Origin: Beijerinckiaceae bacterium
Lineage (GTDB): Bacteria; Pseudomonadota; Alphaproteobacteria; Rhizobiales; Beijerinckiaceae
Reading direction: 5' to 3'
Assembly: GCA_947454485.1 (NCBI GenBank)
Contig: CANGJJ010000002.1
Location: forward strand, 124,001-188,000
DNA: 64,000 nucleotides
Of the stretch, positions 49,128 through 58,519 are shown piece by piece. The translations under genes and the position numbers were made by a program. Every line of letters begins with the position of its first letter. Position 1 is the stretch's first letter. The notes beneath the pieces are model-generated. The model did not search any database. It saw only the letters and a list, made by a program, of their open reading frames with translations, and had not been told where the DNA came from.

Positions 49128-50182
49128 GCTTTGCCATTGTGAACGCGCTCGGCACTGAGGTCGAGGGGCCAACGGGGACGGGGCGCAAAGTCCATCCCGT
49201 CGATCAGGCCGAGCTGCAAACGCTCAAGCCCCGCCCAAGCGATCATCGCGCCATTGTCGGTGCACAGGGCAGGCGGCGGCAAGGCCAATGTCACGCCCGT
49301 TTCAGTCGACAGCCGCGCCAAAGCATGGCGAATCGCGCCATTGGCGGCGACACCGCCCGCCACGACGAGGCAGGTTGGCGTGCCAAATTGCTGGCCAAAA
49401 AGGCGCAAGCCGCCGCGCGTTCGGTCGGCAATCACATCGACAATCGCCGCCTGAAAAGAGGCACACAGATCCGCGACATCTGAACCAATGAGACGACCAC
49501 GGCGCTGCACCTCAAGCCGCACCGCTGTCTTGAGGCCCGAGAGCGAGAAATCGGCCCCCGGCCGGCGCAACATCGGGCGCGGCAGGGCAAAGCGCTCCGG
49601 ATCGCCGCCTTGGGCCGCCTTTTCGACCTCGGGACCGCCGGGATAGGGCAGGCCGAGCATTTTGGCGACTTTATCGAAGGCCTCGCCGATCGCGTCATCC
49701 ACAGTCGTGCCAAGGCGGCGATATTCGCCCACCCCCAGCACTGCAATAAGCTGTGTATGACCGCCCGAGACGAGCAGCATGAGATAGGGAAAGGCCACGC
49801 CATCGGTGAGCCGCGCCGTCAGCGCATGGGCCTCCAGATGATTGACCGCCATAAAGGGCTTGCCACTGGCCAAAGCCAGCGCCTTGCCGGTTGTCAGCCC
49901 GACCATGACCCCGCCGATCAGGCCCGGGCCAGCGGCCGCCGCAATCCCGTCGAGATCGGCCAGTTCCAGGCCTGCCTCATCCAGAGCACGGCGCACCAAA
50001 TGGTCGATCATATCCACATGGGCTCTAGCTGCGATCTCCGGGACCACGCCGCCAAAGGCCGCATGTTCGGCAATTTGCGAGCGCACCTCATTGGAGCGAA
50101 TGAGACCACCGCCGCCGGGCTTCAGTTCCACAACCGACGCCGCCGTTTCGTCACAGGTCGTCTCGAGGCCCAGAACGCGCAT
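49124..50182 (-). CDS. tsaD: tRNA N6-threonylcarbamoyladenosine transferase TsaD
   Basis: TsaD transfers the threonylcarbamoyl group to A37 of ANN-decoding tRNAs, with TsaB and TsaE. The 352-residue protein starts [16 protein letters not shown], has the metal-binding HLEAH in [20 protein letters not shown], and the late [15 protein letters not shown] and [16 protein letters not shown] motifs. It is divergent from hemC and coupled to gpsA downstream, an arrangement common in Hyphomicrobiales. Confidence 0.96.
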   Translation of the reverse strand: MRVLGLETTCDETAASVVELKPGGGGLIRSNEVRSQIAEHAAFGGVVPEIAARAHVDMIDHLVRRALDEAGLELADLDGIAAAAGPGLIGGVMVGLTTGKALALASGKPFMAVNHLEAHALTARLTDGVAFPYLMLLVSGGHTQLIAVLGVGEYRRLGTTVDDAIGEAFDKVAKMLGLPYPGGPEVEKAAQGGDPERFALPRPMLRRPGADFSLSGLKTAVRLEVQRRGRLIGSDVADLCASFQAAIVDVIADRTRGGLRLFGQQFGTPTCLVVAGGVAANGAIRHALARLSTETGVTLALPPPALCTDNGAMIAWAGLERLQLGLIDGMDFAPRPRWPLDLSAERVHNGKA

Positions 50183-50261
50183 GGCTTCTCCTGATAGCGC
50201 CTTTTACAGCGCCCACGCGCACCGTATAGTCCCTGCGACACTTTCGGCAAAGCGAGACCTC

Positions 50262-51182
50262 ATGACTTCCCCCTTCCTGACCATCGGCACGCGCGGCTCG
50301 CCCCTCGCGCTGGCCCAGACCCATCAAGTGCGCGGCCTGATCGCCAAGGCGCATGGACTGCCGGAGGAGGAGATCGCCATCACGGTCATCCGCACCACCG
50401 GCGATATGATTCAGGATCGCGCTTTGTCTGAGTCGGGCGGCAAGGGCCTGTTCACAAAAGAACTCGACATCGCTTTGCTCGATGGCTCGATTGATCTGGC
50501 GGTTCACTCCTCCAAAGATTTGCCGACCGTTCTGCCCGATGGTCTGTGTGTCACGGGCTATCTGCCGCGCGAAGATGTGCGCGATGTGTTGATCACGTCA
50601 CATGGCAAGAGCTTTGCCGATCTGCCCCATGGCGCGACTCTGGGCACCGCCTCCTTGCGTCGCGGCGCAATGGCCAAGCGCCTGCGCCCCGATCTCAATC
50701 TCACTCTGCTGCGCGGCAATGTGGAAACACGTTTGCGCAAAGCCGAGAGCGGCGAAGTGGGTGCCACGCTCCTCGCTCTTGCCGGCATGAAGCGCCTCGG
50801 CTTGGCCGCGCGCGCCACTGCCATTCTCGACATTGATGATTTTCTGCCCGCCGTCGGACAAGGCGCCATCGGCATCACAACGCGCACCGAAGATCACAAG
50901 ACTCGCGTGGCTCTGGGTGCGATCCTGCATGATGATACTTATCTCGCACTGACCACCGAACGCGCTTTCTTGCGTGTGCTCGACGGTTCTTGCCGCACAC
51001 CCATCGCAGGCCATGCGCATGTGGTGAACGGCACGATCCAATTCCGTGGCATGGTGCTGCGCGAAGATGGATCAGAATATTTCGAAGTCAGCGACAGCGG
51101 CGCGCCCGATGATGCTGAACTGATCGGCACCCGCGCGGGACAACATCTGCTCGACACAATGCCGGCGAATGTTTTGCCCTGA
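50262..51182 (+). CDS. hemC: Porphobilinogen deaminase (hydroxymethylbilane synthase)
   Basis: HemC condenses four porphobilinogens into hydroxymethylbilane. The 306-residue protein has TIGTRGSPLALAQ at the start, catalytic D86 in HSSKDLPT, the GTASLRRGAM loop and the dipyrromethane-cofactor cysteine C244 in DGSCRTPIAGHA. The ATG at 50262 is set by homology; longer in-frame extensions run into the tsaD complement. The ribosome site is weak. The stop overlaps the hemD start (TGATG). Confidence 0.96.
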   Translation: MTSPFLTIGTRGSPLALAQTHQVRGLIAKAHGLPEEEIAITVIRTTGDMIQDRALSESGGKGLFTKELDIALLDGSIDLAVHSSKDLPTVLPDGLCVTGYLPREDVRDVLITSHGKSFADLPHGATLGTASLRRGAMAKRLRPDLNLTLLRGNVETRLRKAESGEVGATLLALAGMKRLGLAARATAILDIDDFLPAVGQGAIGITTRTEDHKTRVALGAILHDDTYLALTTERAFLRVLDGSCRTPIAGHAHVVNGTIQFRGMVLREDGSEYFEVSDSGAPDDAELIGTRAGQHLLDTMPANVLP

Positions 51183-51871
51183 TGCGCATTCTCGTCACAC
51201 GCCCGCTGCGTGAGGCGCAAACAACCGCTCGCGCCTTGAGCGCGCGCGGTCACAGCACGATCATCTCGCCGGTGCTGGAGATCGTGGGAACGAATGCAAC
51301 GACAGATGCCAGTCCCTATGGTGGCGTGATCGCCACCAGCGCTCATGCCATCACCTGCCTTGATCTGAACCTGCGCATTGCGCTGCAAAATCTGCCGCTC
51401 TATGTCGTGGGCGAGCGCACGGCACAGGCCGCACAAGCAGCAGGCTTTACACAGATCAAAGCAACCTGCCCGCAGGCGAGTGATTTGCTGGCAACGCTCT
51501 CGCCATTACCGTCACAACACTGGCTCTATCTTGCTGGTCATGATCGCAAGCCGGACCTTGAAACAGGCTTGCAGCTGAAGGGCCATGCCGTCACGCCGCT
51601 GATCATCTATGAAGCGCGGGCCGCAGCCCATCTTGATCCGCAAGCCCATGCAGCACTTGCGCAACGCAAGATTGATGCGGTGCTGCATTATTCACGCCGC
51701 AGCGCAGAATTATTTCTCGCACTCGCACAAACAGACGGGCTCGCGGCGCAAGCCCAAGCCCTGCACCATATTTGCCTTTCCAATGATGTGGGTGCTGCAA
51801 TTGGCGCGCATGCGATCATCGCCCAAACACCCGATCAAGAGGGACTATTCGCAGCGCTGGAAGCGGTCTAG
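51182..51871 (+). CDS. hemD: Uroporphyrinogen-III synthase
   Basis: HemD closes hydroxymethylbilane to uroporphyrinogen III, the branch point to haem and cobalamin. The family is poorly conserved; this 229-residue protein shows ILVTRPLREAQTTARALSARGH at the start, GGVIATSAHAI, LPLYVVGERTAQAAQAAGF, LYLAGHDRKPDLE and VLHYSRRSAELFLALAQ. The start sits on the hemC stop, so coupling is likely. Identification rests on sequence pattern and position. Confidence 0.9.
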   Translation: MRILVTRPLREAQTTARALSARGHSTIISPVLEIVGTNATTDASPYGGVIATSAHAITCLDLNLRIALQNLPLYVVGERTAQAAQAAGFTQIKATCPQASDLLATLSPLPSQHWLYLAGHDRKPDLETGLQLKGHAVTPLIIYEARAAAHLDPQAHAALAQRKIDAVLHYSRRSAELFLALAQTDGLAAQAQALHHICLSNDVGAAIGAHAIIAQTPDQEGLFAALEAV

Positions 51872-51907
51872 TCTCATCCCAACAAAATAGTTGGAGGAGG
51901 AGCGACC

Positions 51908-52942
51908 ATGGGCTGGTTCTGCAGCGCGCGTATCCTTGCCTGCCTTGCTTTGGGCAGCCTTTGCTGGATGACTTCAGCGAGAGCTGAAGCGCCCGACGAC
52001 TTCTTCAAAGGAAAAACAATACGCCTCGTTGTCGGCTATGGGCCGGGCGGTGGCTATGACATTTATGCGCGCATGATCAGCCCCTATCTCAGCAAAGCAT
52101 TCGGCACCACGGTCGTTGTTGAGAACCAACCGGGCGCAGGCGGCATCACAGCCCTCAATCGCATCGCAACAGGCCAGCCCGATGGTCTCACCATCATGAT
52201 CGTGAATGGTCTTGGCGCGACACTCGCGCAGCTCACCGATCAACCCGGTGTGCGCTATGATCTGGGTAAGCTCTCGCATCTTGGCACTGTCAGCGCCTCG
52301 CCCTGGGTTTGGCTGGTGGGACCAAGCTCACCTTATCGCAGCGTCAAAGATGTACTGGCCAGCAAGAAGCGCCAGATGTGGTCGGCCAGCGGCCCGATGG
52401 ATGGCCTGTCCGATGGCGCGGCCTTTACCTGCGCGGCATTGCAAATGGATTGCTCCATCGTCCTTGGCTATCCCGGCAGCAATGAAGCAGCTCATGCGGT
52501 CGCCAAAGGCGAGATGGATATGATCTTCGTCTCGGACACATCGGCGAATAATTACGTCAAATCAGGTCAGGCCCATGCGCTCGCCACCATGGGTCGGCAG
52601 AAGTCGCGCTTCTTCCCCGATGTCCCGACCATTTTCGAAGCGGCCTCTTTGAATGCAGAGGCAGCCGCTTTGTTTGACTTCCATTCCACCGCTGAAAATC
52701 TCGGGCGCATTCTGGTTGCCCCGCCGGGCATGGCCGCTGATCGGCTCGCCTTTTTGCAAAAAAGCGTGGCCGAGGCCCTGCGCGATCCCCAGCTCGTGGC
52801 TGAAGGTGAGCGTACGCAGCGCTATGTGGATTTCATCGACGCAGACAAGACCCGCAAGGCGACCCTCAGCGTCGTTGCCGAGATGACCCCAGATCAAAAG
52901 AAGAAGATTCTCGCCCTCATCGCCAGTGCGGAGAAGAAATAG
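51908..52942 (+). CDS. Tripartite tricarboxylate transporter-type (TctC/Bug) substrate-binding protein
   Basis: A 344-residue periplasmic binding protein with signal peptide ending TSARAEA. It has the Bug-family start FKGKTIRLVVGYGPGGGYDIYARMISPYL, VENQPGAGGITALNRIA, and a C-terminal VAPPGMAADRLAFLQKSVAEALRDPQL. TctC proteins usually serve TctAB permeases, but none is encoded here; orphan Bug proteins are common in proteobacteria. The ligand is probably a carboxylate, which is inference only. A strong GGAGGAGG ribosome site precedes the ATG. Confidence 0.9.
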   Translation: MGWFCSARILACLALGSLCWMTSARAEAPDDFFKGKTIRLVVGYGPGGGYDIYARMISPYLSKAFGTTVVVENQPGAGGITALNRIATGQPDGLTIMIVNGLGATLAQLTDQPGVRYDLGKLSHLGTVSASPWVWLVGPSSPYRSVKDVLASKKRQMWSASGPMDGLSDGAAFTCAALQMDCSIVLGYPGSNEAAHAVAKGEMDMIFVSDTSANNYVKSGQAHALATMGRQKSRFFPDVPTIFEAASLNAEAAALFDFHSTAENLGRILVAPPGMAADRLAFLQKSVAEALRDPQLVAEGERTQRYVDFIDADKTRKATLSVVAEMTPDQKKKILALIASAEKK

Positions 52943-52983
52943 GGGCGGTTTTGTATTTGGGGCTGCGGTGTTACTTCTGCCCC

Positions 52984-55224
52984 ATGACTTCCCGCCTGCC
53001 CTTGGATGAGCCACAGGACCAGATCGCCGACGTTCTCGCGCCGGTCGCTGTGGACATGGCCTATTCCTATCGGGTGCCGAGGGGGATGAGCCTCGCCCCG
53101 GGCGATTTTGTCACCGTGCCTCTGGGCAATCGCGAAGCCACGGGCGTGGTCTGGGAGGTGCGGCAGGGCCCCGGCTCCAATCTCAAAGCCATTGCCGACA
53201 AGCGCGACCTGCCCGCCCTCAGTGCGCCTTTGCGCCACTTCGTCGATTGGGTCGCCCGCTGGACCCTCGCCCCACGCGGCATGGTGCTGCGCATGGGCGT
53301 GCGCGCCCCCGATGCAGCAGGCCCCGAAGCCGTGCGCATCGGCGTGCGCCTGACAGATCGCAGACCTGAGCGCCTGACCCCGGCCCGCAGCCGCGTCATG
53401 GCGGCGGCAGAAGGCGGGCTCGCGCATCAAAAATCTGTTCTGGCTGAGAGCGCCGCCGTCTCTGCCAGCGTCATTGATGGATTGATCGACGAAGGCGTGC
53501 TGGAGCCCATCGCGCTCAGCGCTGATCCTGTCGCCCTCACGCCTGATCCTGATTTTGCCCGCATGCCGCTCGAGCCTGACCAACAGGCAGCTGCCGATGC
53601 GCTTGTGCAATCGGTCCAGGCCAAAGTCTTTTCGGCAACTTTGCTCGAAGGTGTCACAGGCTCAGGCAAGACCGAGGTTTATTTTGAAGCCGTGGCGCAG
53701 GCATTGCGCGAAGGCAGGCAGGCTTTGATCTTGATGCCTGAGATTGCACTTACCGCGCAATTTCTTGATCGCTTTGCCGCGCGCTTTGGTGTGCGCCCAG
53801 CCGAATGGCATTCAGGTGTTGCAACCCGCAAACGCGCGCGTATCTGGAGCGGGGTCGCCTCTGGCGATGTGCGCGTTGTCGCGGGTGCGCGCTCCGCCCT
53901 CTTCCTGCCCTTCAAGGAACTTGGCACGCTCATTGTCGATGAAGAACATGAGAGCGCCTATAAGCAGGAAGATGGCGTCTCCTATCATGCGCGCGATATG
54001 GCCGTTGTGCGCGCAAGGCTGGAGGCCTGCCCCGTTATTCTGGCCTCTGCGACGCCCTCCATTGAATCGCGCGTCAATGCACAGCAGGGGCGTTACAAAC
54101 ATCTGCGCTTGGCGGCGCGCTTTGGCGGGCGCACATTGCCCGACATCAAGGCCATTGATCTGCGTAAAGAAGCCGCCCCGCGCGGCAAGTGGATTTCGCC
54201 GCGCTTGGTGGAAGCTGCGCGCGAGACTCTGGCCAAAGGCGAGCAGGTTCTCTTCTTTCTCAATCGTCGCGGCTATGCGCCACTGACCCTGTGCCGTGCC
54301 TGCGGTCATCGCTATCAATGCCCCAATTGCACGGCATGGCTGGTGGAACATCGCTTTCGCCGCGCTCTTGTGTGCCATCACTGCGGCCATATCGAGCGCA
54401 GACCCAATGCCTGTGTCGAATGCCAGACCGAAGATTCACTCACCGCTTGCGGGCCGGGTGTGGAGCGGCTTGGCGAAGAAGTGGCCGAACTCTTCCCCGA
54501 TGCGCGCGTCCTTGTTCTCTCCTCCGACTTTCCCGGTGGCACAGAGCGTTTGCGTCAGGAACTCGAACAAATCGCCAATGGCGCTTTCGATATTATCATC
54601 GGCACGCAGCTTGTCGCCAAAGGCCATAACTTCCTGAAGCTCACCCTCGTTGGTGTTGTCGATGGCGATGTCGGCCTGTCCTCGGGCGATCCGCGCGCGG
54701 CTGAGCGCACTTTCCAATTGCTGCAGCAAGTCACGGGACGTGCGGGGCGCGGCGATGTATCAGGTCGCGGCCTTGTGCAAACATGGCAACCCGATCATCC
54801 GGTCATGCGCGCTTTGCTCTCGGGCGATAGCGAGAGCTTCTATGCGCAAGAGATCGACGGGCGCGAACGCGCTGCCCTGCCGCCCTTTGGCCGCCTCGCC
54901 GCCCTCATCGTCACCGGCAAGGACCGTGCGAGCGCTGAGGCCCATGCGCGCGCGCTGGCGCGCACAGCCCATAGCCTGCCCGCCCATGAGCGCTGGCATG
55001 TGACGCCCATTGGCCAGATGCCAGCAGCTGACGACATTATGGTGCTGGGGCCTGCGGAGGCGCCCATTGCAGTGGTGCGCGGTCGCCATCGCTTCCGGCT
55101 TCTCGTCAAAGCCCCGCGCAGCGCCGATCTGCAGGGCTTTTTACGCGCCTTGCTGGAGGCAGGCCCGCCCGAGCGCGGCGGGGTGCGGGTGATGGTGGAT
55201 GTGGACCCGCAATCTTTCTTGTGA
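52984..55224 (+). CDS. priA: Primosomal replication protein N' (PriA helicase)
   Basis: PriA restarts collapsed replication forks by reloading DnaB. The 746-residue protein has the N-terminal DNA-binding part (ADVLAPVAVDMAYSYRVP), Walker A GVTGSGKT (residues 223-230), DEEH (319-322) and the cysteine-rich zinc insertion around CRACGHRYQCPNC, CHHCGHIERRPNACVEC. GRAGRGDVSGRGLVQTW is helicase motif VI. The ATG at 52984 gives the usual start; a longer frame at 52951 overlaps the end of the previous gene region. Confidence 0.96.
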   Translation: MTSRLPLDEPQDQIADVLAPVAVDMAYSYRVPRGMSLAPGDFVTVPLGNREATGVVWEVRQGPGSNLKAIADKRDLPALSAPLRHFVDWVARWTLAPRGMVLRMGVRAPDAAGPEAVRIGVRLTDRRPERLTPARSRVMAAAEGGLAHQKSVLAESAAVSASVIDGLIDEGVLEPIALSADPVALTPDPDFARMPLEPDQQAAADALVQSVQAKVFSATLLEGVTGSGKTEVYFEAVAQALREGRQALILMPEIALTAQFLDRFAARFGVRPAEWHSGVATRKRARIWSGVASGDVRVVAGARSALFLPFKELGTLIVDEEHESAYKQEDGVSYHARDMAVVRARLEACPVILASATPSIESRVNAQQGRYKHLRLAARFGGRTLPDIKAIDLRKEAAPRGKWISPRLVEAARETLAKGEQVLFFLNRRGYAPLTLCRACGHRYQCPNCTAWLVEHRFRRALVCHHCGHIERRPNACVECQTEDSLTACGPGVERLGEEVAELFPDARVLVLSSDFPGGTERLRQELEQIANGAFDIIIGTQLVAKGHNFLKLTLVGVVDGDVGLSSGDPRAAERTFQLLQQVTGRAGRGDVSGRGLVQTWQPDHPVMRALLSGDSESFYAQEIDGRERAALPPFGRLAALIVTGKDRASAEAHARALARTAHSLPAHERWHVTPIGQMPAADDIMVLGPAEAPIAVVRGRHRFRLLVKAPRSADLQGFLRALLEAGPPERGGVRVMVDVDPQSFL

Positions 55225-55288
55225 GCGGGCGCTTTTCTTGGGTGGGCCAACGCCCTAGCTTGCCGCAAACGAATCCGCAGGAGCAGAT

Positions 55289-55702
55289 ATGGCGCACTGG
55301 CTGGTAAAGAGCGAACCCTCTGTCTGGTCTTGGGACCAGCAGGTGAAGGCTGGCGCAAAAGGCACCCATTGGAATGGCGTGCGCAATCATCTGGCCAAGC
55401 AGCATCTCCTTGCGATGAAGATCGGCGATCACGCCTTCTTCTATCATTCCAATGAAGGCAAAGAGATCGTCGGCATCGTAGAGGTCATCAAGACCTTTTA
55501 TCCCGACCCCACCGATGAGAGCGGCAAATTCGGCATGGTCGATTTCAAAGCCGTGAAGCCGCTCGCCAAGCCAGTGACTTTGGCGCAGGTGAAAGCCACA
55601 CCCGCTCTGGCGAAAATGTCGCTCGTGACCTCCATGCGCCTGTCGGTTCAGCCTGTGACCGATGCAGAATGGAAATTGGTCTGCAAGATGGGTGGGCTTT
55701 AA
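55289..55702 (+). CDS. EVE-domain protein (THYN1-like)
   Basis: A 137-residue single EVE domain, in the PUA-like fold that in other proteins reads modified bases. It starts MAHWLVKSEPSVWSWDQQV and has GTHWNGVRNHLAKQHLLAMKIGDHAFFYHSN followed by VGIVEVIKTFYPDPT, all characteristic. The cellular role of stand-alone EVE proteins is not settled. CAGGAG precedes the ATG. The stop overlaps the convergent Nudix gene by 4 bp. Confidence 0.92.
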   Translation: MAHWLVKSEPSVWSWDQQVKAGAKGTHWNGVRNHLAKQHLLAMKIGDHAFFYHSNEGKEIVGIVEVIKTFYPDPTDESGKFGMVDFKAVKPLAKPVTLAQVKATPALAKMSLVTSMRLSVQPVTDAEWKLVCKMGGL

Positions 55703-56100
55703 CCCACCAGCTCCATCAAGGGCGGGATGAGCGGCTCATCGGCGGGCGGCATGGGATAGCTCCGCAGCTCGCGCGGATGCACCCATTTCAGCGCTTGGCC
55801 CTCGCGCGATTGCACAAAGCCTTCCCAGCGCCGGCACACATAAAGCGGCATCAGGAGATGGAAGTCCTCATAAGCGAAGCTCGCGAAAGTGAGCGGCGCG
55901 AGGCAGGCCTCTTTCACTGTAATGCCCAGCTCTTCGCGCAATTCCCGAATGAGGCTCTCTTCGGGGCGCTCGCCCGGATCAATCTTGCCGCCGGGAAATT
56001 CCCACAAGCCTGCCAATTGCTTGCCCTCAGGGCGCTGGGCAATGAGCACGCGATTGTCGGCATCAAGAAGGGCAGCGGCAACAACGAGAAGAAGCTTCAC
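55699..56100 (-). CDS. mutT: Nudix hydrolase, MutT (8-oxo-dGTP diphosphatase) type
   Basis: A 133-residue Nudix protein with an intact Nudix box, GGKIDPGERPEESLIRELREELGI (G-x5-E-x7-R-E-x2-E-E-x-G), preceded by LAGLWEFPGG as in MutT. MutT removes 8-oxo-dGTP from the nucleotide pool. The GTG at 56100 is chosen because GGAGG lies 8 nt upstream; the TTG at 56106 would be only 2 nt from it. It follows the lipoprotein gene on the same strand. A CTP-type substrate is also possible. Confidence 0.87.
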   Translation of the reverse strand: MKLLLVVAAALLDADNRVLIAQRPEGKQLAGLWEFPGGKIDPGERPEESLIRELREELGITVKEACLAPLTFASFAYEDFHLLMPLYVCRRWEGFVQSREGQALKWVHPRELRSYPMPPADEPLIPPLMELVG

Positions 56101-56152
56101 GGGCAAGGCCTCCGGTTTCGTGTGGCCTAACCATTTACCCCCGGCAAAGCAA

Positions 56153-56656
56153 CTATTTGCCCGAGACGATCACTTTGATGTCTGTCTTCTCACGGCCAGT
56201 CACCTCAACACGGTCATAGATCAAGCCGCCCGCTGGCAAGATCCAATTGTCGGGAATCCAGGTGGCCGTAGTCCAGACATAATAGCGCCCCGGCCCCACC
56301 TCTTCGAACTGGAAATTGCCACCTGAATCAGCCTTGGTAGCGCGCATGAATTGCGCATAGCGCGGGTCAGCATCCTGAAACAAAAACAAGCGCGTCGCGC
56401 GCAGATATTTCTCATCACCAAAAAAGGCATCAAAGCGCGCATCTGAATAGGGCGTTGAGGGAATGAGATAGACCCATTCACCTGCGGCATAGACAACGCG
56501 GCCATTCTCGGCACGAAAGAAAGCCTCGCCCTTGACCGTCGTCTTACCGCGCTGATGAATGAAGGCAGCGGCTTGAGGGTCAAACGCAATATCGACATCA
56601 GGCAGAGCGCAACCAGCCAAAGCCAGCGCGGCACCAAACACAAAAACGCAACGCAT
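56153..56656 (-). CDS. Small lipoprotein of unknown function
   Basis: A 167-residue protein with a lipoprotein signal (LALAGC, Cys16). The mature part is beta-rich and resembles small carboxypeptidase-regulatory-like folds: GEAFFRAENGRVVYAAGEWVYLIPSTPYS, then FQFEEVGPGRYYVWTTATWIP near residue 115-135. I know no named family. The ATG follows directly on a six-T tract of a terminator-like hairpin, and its only ribosome site, AGGA, lies in that hairpin's 3' arm, so expression is probably low or conditional. Confidence 0.78.
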   Translation of the reverse strand: MRCVFVFGAALALAGCALPDVDIAFDPQAAAFIHQRGKTTVKGEAFFRAENGRVVYAAGEWVYLIPSTPYSDARFDAFFGDEKYLRATRLFLFQDADPRYAQFMRATKADSGGNFQFEEVGPGRYYVWTTATWIPDNWILPAGGLIYDRVEVTGREKTDIKVIVSGK

Positions 56657-56689
56657 AAAAAATCCTGCGGCAGAGAACCACCGCAGGAT
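56657..56689 (-). terminator. Terminator-like hairpin between argJ and the lipoprotein gene
   Basis: On the minus strand a 9-bp stem (56681-56689 with 56662-56670) and 10-nt loop end in a T-run that touches the next gene's ATG. It starts 27 bp after the argJ stop. The 3' arm contains AGGA, the only candidate ribosome site for that ATG. Confidence 0.75.
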
Positions 56690-56715
56690 GACCTCAAACT
56701 GTCAGCAGCGCAATC

Positions 56716-57966
56716 TTAGCTGCGATAATCGCCATTGATGGCGACATATTCCTTGGTGAGATCGCAGGTCCAAACAGTCGCCGTGCCGCGACCACCCGTC
56801 CCCACATCCACGCGAATGTCGATCTTCTCACCCTTCATATAGGCGGAGGTCTTGGACTCATCATAGGTCTGGTCGCGCAGGCCTTTATGCGCCACGCGGA
56901 AATCGCCAAACCAGATGGCGAGCTTGTCGCGATCTGCCTTTTCACCCGCCTTGCCAACAGCTGCGACAATGCGGCCCCAATTGGCATCTTCACCAGCGAT
57001 GGCCGTTTTCACGAGCGGCGAATTGGCAATCGACAGGCCGATGCGCTTGGCAGCAGCCGCATTGGCTGCGCCCTCCACTGTGATCTCCACAAATTTGCGG
57101 CAGCCTTCACCATCGCGCACGACCTGATGCGACAGATCAAGCAAGACAGTATCGAGTGCTTTCTTGAACGCGACCAAACGCTTGTCTTTAGGGTCCTTGA
57201 TGAGGGGCGCGCCGCGCTTGGCAGCAGCACCCGTGGCAAAGACCATCAAAGTGTCGGAGGTCGATGTATCGCTATCCACCGTGATGGAATTGAAGCTGCC
57301 CTCAACCGATTTCGACAACATGGCCTGCAAGGCTTTGGAGGCAATCGGTGCATCGGTGAAAACATAAGACAGCATGGTCGCCATATCAGGCGCGATCATA
57401 CCCGCGCCTTTCGCCATGCCATTGATGATGACCTCGACGCCGCCAATCTTGGCGCGCGCTGTGGCGACTTTGGGATAGGTGTCGGTCGTCATGATGGCTT
57501 TGGCGGCCTCAAGCAAACCACCGGGCGCAGCCTGCGCCACAAGATCACCCATCACGCCATTGAATTTGGTCGCATCGAGCGGCTCACCAATGACGCCCGT
57601 CGAGGCAAGAAAAATCTCGGCCATAGGTGCAGCAGTTGCTTTGGCGGCGATCTGCGCGGTCATCTTCGCCGACTTCGCACCGACCTTGCCGGTAAAAGCA
57701 TTGGCATTGCCCGAATTGACGACAAGCGCGCGCGCCTTGCCGCCTTTGAGATTGGCTCTGCACCAATCAACCGGCGCTGAGGGACATTTTGATTTGGTGA
57801 AGACACCGGCAACCTGCGTGCCCTTGGCGAGCAAAGCGAGCATCACATCGGTACGGCCCTTGTAACGAATGCCAGCCTCAGCCGTCGCAAACCGCACACC
57901 CTCAACTTCAGGAAGGTCGGGATAGGATTTGGGGGCAAGCGGGGAGACGGCAGTTGCATGAGCCAT
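56716..57966 (-). CDS. argJ: Bifunctional ornithine acetyltransferase / N-acetylglutamate synthase
   Basis: ArgJ recycles the acetyl group from acetylornithine to glutamate in cyclic arginine synthesis. The 416-residue precursor self-cleaves before T197 in [16 protein letters not shown] (A196-T197). Other markers are [19 protein letters not shown] and the C-terminal [18 protein letters not shown] and [10 protein letters not shown]. The ATG at 57966 has AGGA 9 nt upstream; frame extends further upstream but lacks family similarity. It is downstream of the foldase and DUF1499-like genes in one orientation. Confidence 0.95.
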   Translation of the reverse strand: MAHATAVSPLAPKSYPDLPEVEGVRFATAEAGIRYKGRTDVMLALLAKGTQVAGVFTKSKCPSAPVDWCRANLKGGKARALVVNSGNANAFTGKVGAKSAKMTAQIAAKATAAPMAEIFLASTGVIGEPLDATKFNGVMGDLVAQAAPGGLLEAAKAIMTTDTYPKVATARAKIGGVEVIINGMAKGAGMIAPDMATMLSYVFTDAPIASKALQAMLSKSVEGSFNSITVDSDTSTSDTLMVFATGAAAKRGAPLIKDPKDKRLVAFKKALDTVLLDLSHQVVRDGEGCRKFVEITVEGAANAAAAKRIGLSIANSPLVKTAIAGEDANWGRIVAAVGKAGEKADRDKLAIWFGDFRVAHKGLRDQTYDESKTSAYMKGEKIDIRVDVGTGGRGTATVWTCDLTKEYVAINGDYRS

Positions 57967-58024
57967 TGCATAATCCTTTGATGATTGCGCACTCTTTCCA
58001 AAGCTGCGCGCCATGGTCAAGTTG

Positions 58025-58501
58025 TCAGCGCGCGAGGCCCTCGATCCAGCGCTGGAGCCGGCCCTCGCTCTTGCCAAAGTCGAGCAAGGACGAGGCGGGC
58101 CGCCCCAAAAGCGCAAGTGTCGAGGCACCGCTGCTGCGCGGAATAATCCGCACATCAATGACATCCTCAAGACGCAGCACAGGCGAGACCTGCACGAAGC
58201 GCAATTGATCGGGAATATCGAGCGGCACTTCGCGCATGCGCGGCTCGCTCAAAGCCACCGCCCGCAGCTTCTCACGCAAACGTATGGCCGAAACCGAAAA
58301 TAACGGGGCCTCGCCATCAGACCGCGCGCAGAGATCTTTCGGACATAACAGCACCCGCCCCTTGGCAGGCTCCACCCGGCTGAAATCAACCGCATCGGGA
58401 TCAATCGTCGGGGTCAGCCAATGCACAGCCAGGCCCATGACCAGCAGACACAAAAAACCCGCCGCAGCGGCGAGAGCCACGCGGCGGGTCATAGGGTTCA
58501 C
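58025..58501 (-). CDS. DUF1499-like membrane-anchored protein
   Basis: A 158-residue protein with one N-terminal membrane helix ([21 protein letters not shown]) and a soluble periplasmic part. The C-half [56 protein letters not shown] has the layout of DUF1499 (a strand pair, then R-S-x-x-G-x-S and D-F/L-G-x-S/N-x-x-R). Family membership is probable, not certain. It lies 18 bp after the foldase gene and 58 bp before argJ, so probably in one transcript. Confidence 0.72.
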   Translation of the reverse strand: MNPMTRRVALAAAAGFLCLLVMGLAVHWLTPTIDPDAVDFSRVEPAKGRVLLCPKDLCARSDGEAPLFSVSAIRLREKLRAVALSEPRMREVPLDIPDQLRFVQVSPVLRLEDVIDVRIIPRSSGASTLALLGRPASSLLDFGKSEGRLQRWIEGLAR

Positions 58502-58519
58502 GAGAGCGACCGGCCTTGC

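Noticed and set aside
58014-58170. Longer argJ N-terminus starting at 58170 or 58014
   Set aside because: ArgJ homologues start near the 57966 methionine, and the extension is Arg/Ser-rich shadow sequence without a signal or transit function.
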